Assembly (NCBI GenBank): GCA_045132235.1
Contig: JBGURX010000019.1
Location: 71,825 to 135,824 of the forward strand
Length of the DNA stretch: 64,000 nucleotides
Source: UBA1756 sp045132235
Lineage (GTDB): Bacteria; Bacteroidota; Bacteroidia; Bacteroidales; WCHB1-69
Reading direction: 5' to 3'
Shown: positions 40,385 through 48,735 of the stretch, in pieces
Layout: each line of letters starts with the position of its first letter
Position numbering within the stretch: position 1 is the stretch's first letter
Notes under the pieces: model-generated
Databases searched by the model: none
Seen by the model: only the letters and a program-made list of their open reading frames with translations
Told to the model about the DNA's origin: nothing
Program-made: the position numbers and the translations under genes

Positions 40385-41665
40385 ATGAAAAAGACCTTTT
40401 TGCTTTTGTCGCTGACGCTTGCCCTCACCACCCTTTGGGCGCAGAATTTTGATCAATATTTTGAAAATAAAACATTACGAATCAGTTATTTACATATTGG
40501 GGATGCCTCTCACGAAAGTTTTGCCCTGAAGGAGTACCATGCCGGCGGCATCTGGAGCGGCACTCGCGCCTACCTGCAGGAGCCCCACCAGTACGGCTCG
40601 GTGCTTTTCGAGGCCTACGACTCCACCACCAACGTGCTGATCTTCTCGCGCAGCTACGACTGCCTCTTCAACGAGTACCGCACCACCGACGAGGCCGCCA
40701 CCCAGTCGAAATCTTTCGAGGAGTGCATCAACATGCCCTTCCCCAAGAACACCATCCGCTACACCTTCACCTGCTTCGACCGCAAGAAAATAGGAACTCT
40801 TTTATACACAAACTATTACAATCCACAAAAAACACCCACAACTCCCTTCAGCAAAGATTACAAATACATGACTTTGCATCAGGGCGGCAATCCCGAGCAG
40901 TGCCTCGACATTCTCTTCATCCCCGACGGCTACGCCAAGGAGGACCGCGGAAAATTGGATGTGGACGTGAAGGCCTTTACCTCGTACATCCTCAACTGTT
41001 CGCCCTACAAAGAGAACACCGAGCGCATCAACGTTTACGCCATCAAGGGGTACTCGGAAGAGTCGGGCGTGACGGACCCCAACAACAAAATCCAGCGCAA
41101 GACTTTGCTCAACAGCTCGTACAATACCCTCGGAAGCGACCGCTACCTCATGTGCGAGAACGTGTGGAAGATGTATGACATTGCCGACGACGCTCCCTTT
41201 GATGTTATCATTATCCTTTGCAATTCAGAGAAATACGGTGGCGGTGGCATCTACAACTTCTATGCCACCGTGTGCAACGGCGCGCCCGAAGCCGACTTTG
41301 TGGTTGTGCACGAGATGGGGCACCTCATCGGCGGTCTGGCCGATGAATACTACACCTCCGAGACCAGCGTGAACGACTACTACCCAGCCGGCATCGAGCC
41401 CATGGAGCCCAACGTCACCACGCTCGTGGATTTCGAGTCGAAATGGAAGGACCTGCTGGACGCCAAGACGCCCGTGCCGACACCGGCCACCAAGAAATAC
41501 AACGACATGATCGGTGTGTATGAAGGCGCCGGCTATGTGGCGAAAGGCGTGTACCGCCCGTGGCAGAACTGCACGATGAAGGAGATCATCTACGACAACT
41601 TCTGCCCCGTCTGCACCCGCGTGCTCATCGACATGTTCAACTACTACTCGAACAGGGAGAATTGA
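40385..41665 (+). CDS. Secreted zinc metallopeptidase, family M64
   Basis: The 426-residue protein has a signal peptide cleaved near LWAQ and the M64 (IgA peptidase-like) catalytic domain: CLDILFIPDGYAKEDRGK (173-190) opens it, and VVVHEMGHLIGGLADEY contains the zinc-binding H309-E310...H313 and the third ligand region. The N-terminal about 150 residues are the family's M64_N beta domain. Clostridial M64 peptidases cleave IgA; here the target is unknown. There is no T9SS sorting domain, so it may stay in the periplasm or be released otherwise. The last codons (AGG GAG AAT TGA) are read out of the heptamer repeat at 41657, which supplies the stop. Confidence 0.9.
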   Translation: MKKTFLLLSLTLALTTLWAQNFDQYFENKTLRISYLHIGDASHESFALKEYHAGGIWSGTRAYLQEPHQYGSVLFEAYDSTTNVLIFSRSYDCLFNEYRTTDEAATQSKSFEECINMPFPKNTIRYTFTCFDRKKIGTLLYTNYYNPQKTPTTPFSKDYKYMTLHQGGNPEQCLDILFIPDGYAKEDRGKLDVDVKAFTSYILNCSPYKENTERINVYAIKGYSEESGVTDPNNKIQRKTLLNSSYNTLGSDRYLMCENVWKMYDIADDAPFDVIIILCNSEKYGGGGIYNFYATVCNGAPEADFVVVHEMGHLIGGLADEYYTSETSVNDYYPAGIEPMEPNVTTLVDFESKWKDLLDAKTPVPTPATKKYNDMIGVYEGAGYVAKGVYRPWQNCTMKEIIYDNFCPVCTRVLIDMFNYYSNREN

Positions 41666-41691
41666 AAATTGAGAATTGAAAGGTGAAAAGT
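41657..41691 (+). repeat. Heptamer tandem array (five units)
   Basis: The units GAGAATT, GAAAATT, GAGAATT, GAAAGGT and GAAAAGT overlap the end of the M64 gene, so the first unit supplies its last two amino acid codons and stop. The sequence closely matches the array at 14132, and the setting (between convergent genes) is the same. Confidence 0.8.
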
Positions 41692-41701
41692 GGGAGTTTT
41701 T

Positions 41702-42103
41702 TTAATCTCCTAATGCTTTGATTTTCAAATATAATTCAGGGAAGCGCTGCTCCATCACCACGGGACGGCCGTTTTCAAGAAAGCAATGCGTGCTGGAGGC
41801 CAGACAAGCCACCTTGCCGTTCACCTTCATCGTATAAGCGAAACTGATTTTCAGGGCACTCATCTCCGCCACTTTCACCTCAATGGAAATCACATCCTTA
41901 AAGGTGGTGGGCGTTTTATAGGTGCAGCTGATGGCGGTAACAGGCGACACCACCCCTTCGGCCTCCAGCTGGTCGAAGCCATAGCCGAGCTGGTCCATCC
42001 AGTCCACCCGCGCCTCCTCCATGAAACGCACATAATTGGAATGGTGCACGATGCCCATTCTGTCGCATTCGTAATACTTGACAACGTGTTCGTAAGGTTT
42101 CAT
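41702..42103 (-). CDS. Acyl-CoA thioesterase, hotdog fold (YbgC-like)
   Basis: The 133-residue 4HBT-family thioesterase has the YbgC/FcbC signature YYECDRMGIVHHSNYVRFMEEAR, with the active-site aspartate in ECDRMG, followed by the hotdog helix DWMDQLGYGFDQL and the strands EVKVAEMSALKISFAYTMKV. It hydrolyses acyl-CoA or acyl-ACP thioesters in the cytoplasm; chain length is not readable. It has its own -7 box (42127-42134) and converges with the M64 gene. ptb, also acting on acyl-CoA, is about 1.3 kb away but on the other strand. Confidence 0.88.
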   Translation of the reverse strand: MKPYEHVVKYYECDRMGIVHHSNYVRFMEEARVDWMDQLGYGFDQLEAEGVVSPVTAISCTYKTPTTFKDVISIEVKVAEMSALKISFAYTMKVNGKVACLASSTHCFLENGRPVVMEQRFPELYLKIKALGD

Positions 42104-42126
42104 TTACAAGAATTTAAAAGAGGCGG

Positions 42127-42134
42127 CAAAAATA
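42127..42134 (-). promoter_or_regulatory. TATTTTTG -7 box, minus strand
   Basis: An exact TAnnTTTG box on the minus strand lies 24 bases before the thioesterase gene. Confidence 0.65.
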
Positions 42135-42228
42135 CAGTTTTTTCCTGAAATTCTGAAAAAGAAATCCTCAGAAACATACCAGTCAATCCGACCGTTGCTG
42201 TCAAAATAAGGAACCAGCGAATGGCAGG

Positions 42229-43275
42229 CTACTCCTTCACCATCAATTCAGTATTGGCCACCCACAGCACGAAATAGGGCTGGGAGGCATCCACGCGCTT
42301 CAGCAGCACGTAGAACGGACGGTCGAAAACCATCTTTTTGGGCTGTGGTACTTTGGGGCCAATCTCTATCCCTAAAGATAAGATTCCCTCTGCCTCACTC
42401 TCCACAGCGGCGCCGTTTTCGTCAAGATGGAACGCCACCTGCTGCCATGCCCTCCCTATCGTCCAGACCTCCTGACCCACTGTGAAATGATTGCCCAGCA
42501 ACGAACGGTAATCGGTGCTGATATTAAAGTCGAATTTGGGAATGAGCAACTCATCATCTTCAACCGAGAACTTATATTTCCATTTCATATCCTCCATCTT
42601 CTGCTCTCTGCTTCCCTGCTCTATCAACTGGCTCACCTTCTGCTGCATCTCCGCAAAAGTGCTGAAAGCGTGTTCGGGCATATAGAGAAGAATTTCGTGA
42701 TTTTTATCCTCTGGGATGAGTTTGACCAGAAAATGTCGGTCGTTTTGATAGTAAAGAATCTTGATTTCATCCACGCACTCGTTGCCCAACGATCCATACA
42801 TTCCGAAAGCAGGAACATTTTCCCCATTGAATTTCAAACGGTTGTCGAAAGTGTCGAAATACACCTCAAAAGGAAGATTCTTTTCAAAACGGGAGCGAAC
42901 GACAACGCTATTACCCTCAGCAAAGCCCTCGGCCACATATTCGCCGGGCTTCAGGGTGTTTTTGTGGGAAGTGGACGCATTCAGCAGCTGCAGGTCGCGG
43001 TACTGCGATGGAACGACTATCGGCTCTTGAAAGATTTCCCGCACCTTATCCCACGCATAGAGCATGGTGGCGCAATATACGGCATTGGAATCCTCCGAAA
43101 TATGATGTTCCATCGTGGGCACCAGCATTGTACCCCAAAACTCCGCTGCATTGTCCTCATAGTGAAAAGATTCCTCTTTTTGAGAAGAGTTAACAGATTG
43201 GGATACGCCACTCGCACAACTTGCCAGCGCAATCACTACCAAAAAGCCAAAAACAATCCTTATCACACGACTCAT
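42229..43275 (-). CDS. Serpin-like lipoprotein
   Basis: The 348-residue protein has lipobox LASC (C20) and a body that follows the serpin fold. LIPKFDFNISTDYRSLLGN matches the serpin lPkF strand, AWQQVAFHLDENGAAVESEAEG matches the hinge (ka-ieVnEeGteAaAaT), and VFDRPFYVLLKRVDASQPYFVLW matches the C-terminal strands (PFlf-I). Serpins trap serine or cysteine proteases through a cleaved reactive loop. Here the hinge has VESEAEG in place of the small-residue run, which argues against efficient loop insertion, so it may be non-inhibitory. The N-terminal region is divergent and slightly short (serpins about 370-400). It is anchored to a membrane. A -7 box lies at 43301-43308. Confidence 0.75.
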   Translation of the reverse strand: MSRVIRIVFGFLVVIALASCASGVSQSVNSSQKEESFHYEDNAAEFWGTMLVPTMEHHISEDSNAVYCATMLYAWDKVREIFQEPIVVPSQYRDLQLLNASTSHKNTLKPGEYVAEGFAEGNSVVVRSRFEKNLPFEVYFDTFDNRLKFNGENVPAFGMYGSLGNECVDEIKILYYQNDRHFLVKLIPEDKNHEILLYMPEHAFSTFAEMQQKVSQLIEQGSREQKMEDMKWKYKFSVEDDELLIPKFDFNISTDYRSLLGNHFTVGQEVWTIGRAWQQVAFHLDENGAAVESEAEGILSLGIEIGPKVPQPKKMVFDRPFYVLLKRVDASQPYFVLWVANTELMVKE

Positions 43276-43300
43276 GACGTTCTTCTTTTAAATTTTTCGG

Positions 43301-43308
43301 CAAAAATA
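43301..43308 (-). promoter_or_regulatory. TATTTTTG -7 box, minus strand
   Basis: An exact TAnnTTTG box on the minus strand lies 26 bases before the serpin-like gene. Confidence 0.65.
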
Positions 43309-43350
43309 ATAAAAAAAACATCAGACACCTAAAAATTGGGATAAAAAGTG

Positions 43351-43358
43351 TAAATTTG
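43351..43358 (+). promoter_or_regulatory. TAAATTTG -7 box
   Basis: This TAnnTTTG box lies 50 bases before the ptb ATG and may serve ptb, the following lipoprotein gene and aspS, which are closely linked. Confidence 0.65.
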
Positions 43359-43407
43359 CAGGTTGAATTATTATGGAATATTATCAACTAAAAAAATATT
43401 TAAAACT

Positions 43408-44316
43408 ATGAGTATCACAAAATTAGACCAAATCATTGAATTAGTAAAGACCAAACCTCAGAAACGTTTGATTGCGGCATACGCCAACGATGCACACACC
43501 ATCGAGGCTGTGCACAACGCAGTGAAGATGGGCGTGGTGAAGGCCACCCTCGTCGGCGACGAGGCCACCATCAAGCAGGTCTGCAAAGAAAACAATATCG
43601 ACGTGAACGATTTCACCATCATCCAGGAGGCAGACGAGAACAAGGCGGCTGCCAAGGCCTGCGAGCTCATCAACAACGGCGAGGGCGACATCCTGATGAA
43701 GGGTCTCCTTTCCACCGACAAGTACATGCGCGCCATCCTCAACAAGGAGCGCGGACTGATGCCCGGCCCGAAAGCCGTGCTGTCGCACGTCACCGTGATT
43801 GAGACGCCCCGCTACCACAAACTGATCGTGTGCGGCGACGTGGCCATCATTCCCGCCCCCGACCTCAACCAGAAGATCGCGATCACCAACTACTTGGTGA
43901 ACACCGCCCGCGCCCTTCAGATTGAGAAGCCGAAGGTGGCTGTGCTGGCCGCCACCGAGCAGGTGCTGCCCGCCATGCAGGCCTGTGTGGACGCGTGCAT
44001 CATCAGCAAGATGGCCGAACGCGGACAGATCAAGAACGCCATCGTGGACGGTCCCCTCGGCGTGGACCTCGCCATCGACATGGAGTGCGTGCAGATCAAG
44101 AAAGTGAAGAGCGAAGTGGCCGGCGACGCCGACTGCATCGTGTTCCCGAACATCGAGACCGGCAACGTCTTCTACAAGTGCAACACCAAATTAGCCGGTG
44201 CTGAACTCGGCGCCATGGTGGTGGGTGCCAAAGTGCCCTGCGTGCTCTCTTCCCGCGGCGACTCCACCAACACAAAACTCTATTCCATCGCTTTGGCAGC
44301 GTTAGTAGCCAAATAA
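43408..44316 (+). CDS. ptb: Phosphate butyryltransferase
   Basis: The 302-residue PTA_PTB-family enzyme exchanges CoA and phosphate on butyryl (or acetyl) groups. Visible stretches are DAHTIEAVHNAVKMGVVKATLVG, DILMKGLLSTDKYMRAILNKERGL, LSHVTVIETPRYHKLI, DGPLGVDLAID and FPNIETGNVFYKC. Length fits Ptb (about 300) better than Pta (330 or more). No butyrate kinase gene (buk) is adjacent; the partner may lie elsewhere, or the enzyme may use another acyl group. ATG 43408 was chosen because the longer frame starts at the promoter. A lipoprotein gene follows after two bases. Confidence 0.9.
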   Translation: MSITKLDQIIELVKTKPQKRLIAAYANDAHTIEAVHNAVKMGVVKATLVGDEATIKQVCKENNIDVNDFTIIQEADENKAAAKACELINNGEGDILMKGLLSTDKYMRAILNKERGLMPGPKAVLSHVTVIETPRYHKLIVCGDVAIIPAPDLNQKIAITNYLVNTARALQIEKPKVAVLAATEQVLPAMQACVDACIISKMAERGQIKNAIVDGPLGVDLAIDMECVQIKKVKSEVAGDADCIVFPNIETGNVFYKCNTKLAGAELGAMVVGAKVPCVLSSRGDSTNTKLYSIALAALVAK

Positions 44317-44318
44317 TC

Positions 44319-44999
44319 ATGATGAAAGCAAGACGATTGGCAACTGTACTGCTGGCGGCCGCACTGTTCGCAGGCTGTCACAAGGGTGTCACCCTCACCG
44401 ACTCGGACAAGGTGGACCAGAACATCATTTTCCAACTTTACAAAGCAAAATGCGATGCAGAGAGCGGGAAGATGGAGGTGTCGGCCGTGTTCCGCCTCGA
44501 CCACCGCAGCGGGGAGCAGCTCCGCCTCACCGAACCCTCAACGGTGACGGTCAACGGGCAGGAGATGGAGTTGAACGAAAACGGTGAATATACCCGCTCC
44601 ATCGGGAAGTACCAGCAGGTGCTCCCCTTCGAGTACACCAACAACAACCGCCAGCAGTTCAAGAATTCCATCATCACCAACACCATAGCATTTAATCAGG
44701 AAAACATCACGCTCAGCAAGTCCAAGACCAACCATGTCACCGTCAAGGCCGAGCCGTTTGAAGAGAGCGAGAGCGTGAGCTGCATGCTCACCAAAGGCGA
44801 CGAGACCGTGGAGATTGACTTTGACTTCGAAAACGGACGGCTCACCATCACCCCCGACATGCTGGAGCCCGTGCAGGCCGGCGAATACAACGCCCGTCTT
44901 GTGCGAAAGAACTACGGTTACCAGCTGAAGGCCCTTGACCGCGGCGGCGAGTGGGAGAGCCAGTATGTTTCCCTTTCTAAAAAAATCACCATCCAATGA
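44319..44999 (+). CDS. Lipoprotein of unknown function between ptb and aspS
   Basis: The 226-residue protein has lipobox FAGC (C20) and a beta-rich mature domain (MEVSAVFRLDHRSGEQLRLT, TVTVNGQEMELNENGEYTRS, NHVTVKAEPFEESESVSCML) resembling stacked Ig-like modules. No enzyme motif is seen and I do not recognise the family. Two ATG codons in tandem (44319, 44322) are possible starts. It begins two bases after ptb and its stop overlaps the aspS start (ATGA), so the three genes are a tight operon. The link to two cytosolic housekeeping enzymes does not explain its role. Confidence 0.75.
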   Translation: MMKARRLATVLLAAALFAGCHKGVTLTDSDKVDQNIIFQLYKAKCDAESGKMEVSAVFRLDHRSGEQLRLTEPSTVTVNGQEMELNENGEYTRSIGKYQQVLPFEYTNNNRQQFKNSIITNTIAFNQENITLSKSKTNHVTVKAEPFEESESVSCMLTKGDETVEIDFDFENGRLTITPDMLEPVQAGEYNARLVRKNYGYQLKALDRGGEWESQYVSLSKKITIQ

Positions 45000-46741
45000 A
45001 AACTACTTTAAGAACGCACACCTGCGGCGAACTCACCGCGAAAAATATCGGCGAAAAAGTCACCCTCTGCGGCTGGATCCAGAAAATCAGGAATCTGGGC
45101 GGCATGACCTTCATCGACCTGCGCGACCGCTACGGCATCACGCAGCTCGCCTTCAACGCCGAAACCAACCCCGAGCTGTGCAAGCAGATTGAGCCGTTCG
45201 GACGCGAATGGGTCATCCAAGTGACTGGCACCGTGGCCGAACGCTACAGCAAGAACAAGAACATCCCGACGGGCGACATCGAGATTCTCGTGGAGAGCAT
45301 CAACGTGCTCAACGAGTCGATCACCCCGCCGTTCACCATCGAGGATGAGTCCGACGGCGGCGACGAAATCCGCATGAAGTACCGCTACCTCGACCTTCGT
45401 CGCAACCCCGTGAAAAACAACCTGTTGTTCCGCCACAAGCTGGGTATCGCCATCCGCAACTACATGAACAACATCGGCTTTGTGGAGATTGAAACCCCCA
45501 TGCTGGTCAGCTCCACGCCGGAGGGCGCCCGCGACTTCGTGGTGCCGTCGCGCCTCAGCCATGGCGAGTTCTACGCCTTGCCGCAGTCGCCCCAGACCTT
45601 CAAGCAGCTGCTCATGGTGGCCGGCTTCGACCGCTACTTCCAGATTGTGAAGTGCTTCCGCGATGAAGACCTCCGCGCCGACCGCCAGCCCGAGTTCACC
45701 CAGATCGACTGCGAGATGTCGTTCGTCTCCCAAGAGGACATCCTCCAGACCTTTGAAGGCCTTATCAAATACATCTTCAAGGAAACCAAGGGGATGGATA
45801 TCGGGACGATTGAGCGTATCACATGGCACGATGCCATGAAGTACTATGGCAGCGACAAGCCGGACGCCCGTTTCGGCATGCGTTTTGTGGAGCTGAACGA
45901 CGTGCTGCAGCATCGCGATTTCAAGGTATTCAACGAGGCTGAACTGGTGGTGGGCATCGTGGCCAAAGGCTGCGCCCACTACAGCCGCAAGCAGCTGGAT
46001 GAGCTCACCAACTTTGTGAAACGCCCGCAGGTGGGCGCCACCGGCCTCGTGTATGTGCAGTGCCAAGAGGGCGGCCACTACAAATCCTCTGTGGACAAGT
46101 TCTACGGTCAGGAAGACCTCGCCGCCGTTGCCCAGAAGTGCGGTGCCGAAGAGGGCGACCTGATTCTGATTATGGCAGGCCCCCGTCTGAAAACACAGAA
46201 GCAGCTTTGCGAGTTGCGACTGGAGATGGGCCGCCAGCTCGGTCTGCGCAAGGCAGGCGAATACAAACTCCTATGGGTCATTGACTTCCCGCTGTTGGAA
46301 TGGGATGAGGAAACCCAGCGCTATTATGCCATGCACCACCCGTTCACGGCGCCGAAGCCCGAACACGAGTCGATGCTGGAGACCAACCCCGGCGAGGTGA
46401 ATGCCAACGCCTACGACTTGGTCATCAACGGTACCGAAGTGGGTGGCGGTTCCATCCGTATCCACGACAAGAACTTGCAGAAGCGGATGTTCAAGGCGCT
46501 CGGTTTCAGCGAGGAGGAGGCGCAGAAGCAGTTCGGCTTCCTGATGAACGCCTTCCAGTACGGTGCCCCGCCGCACGGCGGTCTCGCCTTCGGTTTCGAC
46601 CGTATGTGCTCCGTGCTCAGCGATGCCGACTCCATCCGCGACTTCATCGCCTTCCCGAAGAACAACGCGGCCCGCGACATGATGCTGAACGCGCCGACTC
46701 CCATCTCGGATGCACAACTCAAGGAGCTGGGGCTTCTATAG
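44996..46741 (+). CDS. aspS: Aspartyl-tRNA synthetase
   Basis: The 581-residue class IIb synthetase is of the bacterial type. An OB-fold anticodon-binding domain (about 15-105, GEKVTLCGWIQKIRNLGGMT) is followed by motif 2 region FRDEDLRADRQPEFTQIDCE, the bacterial GAD insert (about 290-400) and motif 3 in GLAFGFDRMCSVLSDADSIRD, ending IAFPKNNAARDMML. Length (580-590) is typical of bacterial AspRS with the GAD domain. It charges tRNA-Asp; with asnS present at 11822, a discriminating enzyme is expected. The start overlaps the lipoprotein stop by four bases. Confidence 0.97.
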   Translation: MKTTLRTHTCGELTAKNIGEKVTLCGWIQKIRNLGGMTFIDLRDRYGITQLAFNAETNPELCKQIEPFGREWVIQVTGTVAERYSKNKNIPTGDIEILVESINVLNESITPPFTIEDESDGGDEIRMKYRYLDLRRNPVKNNLLFRHKLGIAIRNYMNNIGFVEIETPMLVSSTPEGARDFVVPSRLSHGEFYALPQSPQTFKQLLMVAGFDRYFQIVKCFRDEDLRADRQPEFTQIDCEMSFVSQEDILQTFEGLIKYIFKETKGMDIGTIERITWHDAMKYYGSDKPDARFGMRFVELNDVLQHRDFKVFNEAELVVGIVAKGCAHYSRKQLDELTNFVKRPQVGATGLVYVQCQEGGHYKSSVDKFYGQEDLAAVAQKCGAEEGDLILIMAGPRLKTQKQLCELRLEMGRQLGLRKAGEYKLLWVIDFPLLEWDEETQRYYAMHHPFTAPKPEHESMLETNPGEVNANAYDLVINGTEVGGGSIRIHDKNLQKRMFKALGFSEEEAQKQFGFLMNAFQYGAPPHGGLAFGFDRMCSVLSDADSIRDFIAFPKNNAARDMMLNAPTPISDAQLKELGLL

Positions 46742-46779
46742 CCTCAGTCCTCCTCTTTTGTGAATACAAAATATTGGAA

Positions 46780-48726
46780 ATGAATTATATAGAATTTGAC
46801 AAAGAGAAATTAGTCAACATAACTTTCGCCAAAGACCGCGAACTGCTGCGCTGTAGCCGCACCGGTGCTTTTGCCAACACCTCGTTGCTGCGGCTCAACA
46901 CCCGCAAATATCACGGACTGTTCATCGTGCCGCAGGACGGCATCGACCACGAACGCCACGTGCTGGTCTCCAACCTGAACGAGAGCGTCATCATGAACGA
47001 CATGGAGTTCCGGCTGGGCATCCACCAGTACAAGGGCGGCATCATCGACCCGAAAGGCAACAAGTACATGCAGCGTTTCGTGGCCGACCCCGTGCCCACC
47101 TACTACTTCCGCGTGGGAAAGTTCAACTTCAAAAGCGAAATCCTGCTGCTCAACAACGACGAGCGACTGATTATCAAATACACCATCTTGGACGAGGTGG
47201 AATCGGTGGCTTTCCAGTTCCAGCCGCTGCTCGCTTTCCGTCAAATTCATCACCTTACCCATAAAAATGATGCCGCCAATACCGGTTTCGAGAAGTGCAA
47301 AAATGGTGTAAAGTATTGTTTATACGAAAATTACACTCCAGTTTATTTCCAATGTTCTGAAGAAATCTATTATGAGCACGCTCCTGTCTGGTATGAAAAT
47401 TTTGAATATGAAAAAGAGATTGAGCGTGGATATGAGGGGGTGGAAGATTTGCTGAATCCCGGCAAAATCAACGTGAAACTTACCAACGGAGTATTATACC
47501 TCTCCATCGGTACCGAGCCCATCGACCCGTCGAAGCTGGAGCAGCTCTATCAGGAAGAGATGCAGCAGCACACCAACCGCAGCACCTATTTCAACTGTCT
47601 GAAGAATGCGGCGGAGCAGTTTATCGTGAAGCGCAACGGCAAGACCGAGATCATCGCAGGCTACCCGTGGTTCGGCCGCTGGGGCCGCGACACCTTCATC
47701 TCGCTGCCGGGACTCACGCTGGCCCTTGACAAGCCCGAACTCTGCAAGGAGATCATGGACTCGATGCTGAAAGAGCTGCAGGGTGGACTTTTCCCGAATA
47801 TCGGCTGTGGCAGCGACAACGCCTACAACTCGGTGGACGCGCCTTTGTGGTTCATCCGTGCCGTGCAGCAGTACGCCACCTATACGCACAGCGAGAAGAA
47901 AATCTGGAAGGAATATGGCGAAGCCATCCGTTCCATCCTCCACGCCTACCGCGAAGGGGCGCTCTTCAATATCAAGATGCTCGACAACGGACTCATCTAC
48001 GCCGGCTGCGAAGGCAAGGCCCTCACATGGATGGATGCCATCGTGAACGGCAAGCCCGTAACCCCGCGCACAGGCTGTCAGGTGGAAATCAACGCATTGT
48101 GGTACAATGCGTTGTGCTTTGCCAGCGAAATGGCCAAGTTGGCCAAAGACAACGACTTTGTGGCCGAGTGGAAAGAGGTTATCAAAGCATTCCCCGACCA
48201 TTTCAAGGCCACCTTCTGGTCGAAAGAGAAGGGCTGGCTGGCCGACTATGTGGATGGCGACTACAAGAACTTCCAAGTACGCCCCAACATGCTCATTGCC
48301 ACCTCGTTGCCCTACACCGCCATCAGCGAAAAGATCCGCCAGCTGATTTTGAAGAAATGCACCGAGGAGCTGCTCACCAACAAGGGCATCCGCACGCTGT
48401 CGCCCAACGACCCCGACTACAAGGGGTACTATGGCGGCGACCAGGCCACCCGCGATGCCGCTTACCATCAGGGCACCTGCTGGCCGTGGCTACTCATGTC
48501 CTTCACCAACGGCATGATTGCGGTTCATCAGAAAAAAGCCTACCCCGTGCTGGAGAAAATTCTCTACGATTTTGAGAGCGACATTAAAGAATATGGTATC
48601 TCAACCATTGGAGAGGTGTTCGACGGCGCGCCCCCGCACCATCCCAATGGCTGCATCTCGCAGGCGTGGAGCGTGGCCGCCCTGCTCTACATCAAATGGG
48701 TGTTGGAAACTGGCAGAACCCTGTAA
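46780..48726 (+). CDS. Glycogen debranching enzyme (amylo-1,6-glucosidase type)
   Basis: The 648-residue protein has an N-terminal GDE_N domain (about 1-230, LRLNTRKYHGLFIVPQDG) and a C-terminal (alpha/alpha)6 barrel of the GH133/AGL-C type: GYPWFGRWGRDTFISLPGLTL with a likely catalytic aspartate, GLFPNIGCGSDNAYNSVDAP, and GGDQATRDAAYHQGTCWPWL. It removes alpha-1,6-linked branches left by glycogen phosphorylase. ATG 46780 was chosen; the longer open frame lies inside aspS. It follows aspS by 38 bases. No glycogen synthase or phosphorylase lies in the window. A ribD gene begins nine bases downstream. Confidence 0.92.
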   Translation: MNYIEFDKEKLVNITFAKDRELLRCSRTGAFANTSLLRLNTRKYHGLFIVPQDGIDHERHVLVSNLNESVIMNDMEFRLGIHQYKGGIIDPKGNKYMQRFVADPVPTYYFRVGKFNFKSEILLLNNDERLIIKYTILDEVESVAFQFQPLLAFRQIHHLTHKNDAANTGFEKCKNGVKYCLYENYTPVYFQCSEEIYYEHAPVWYENFEYEKEIERGYEGVEDLLNPGKINVKLTNGVLYLSIGTEPIDPSKLEQLYQEEMQQHTNRSTYFNCLKNAAEQFIVKRNGKTEIIAGYPWFGRWGRDTFISLPGLTLALDKPELCKEIMDSMLKELQGGLFPNIGCGSDNAYNSVDAPLWFIRAVQQYATYTHSEKKIWKEYGEAIRSILHAYREGALFNIKMLDNGLIYAGCEGKALTWMDAIVNGKPVTPRTGCQVEINALWYNALCFASEMAKLAKDNDFVAEWKEVIKAFPDHFKATFWSKEKGWLADYVDGDYKNFQVRPNMLIATSLPYTAISEKIRQLILKKCTEELLTNKGIRTLSPNDPDYKGYYGGDQATRDAAYHQGTCWPWLLMSFTNGMIAVHQKKAYPVLEKILYDFESDIKEYGISTIGEVFDGAPPHHPNGCISQAWSVAALLYIKWVLETGRTL

Positions 48727-48735
48727 ACCAGTACC

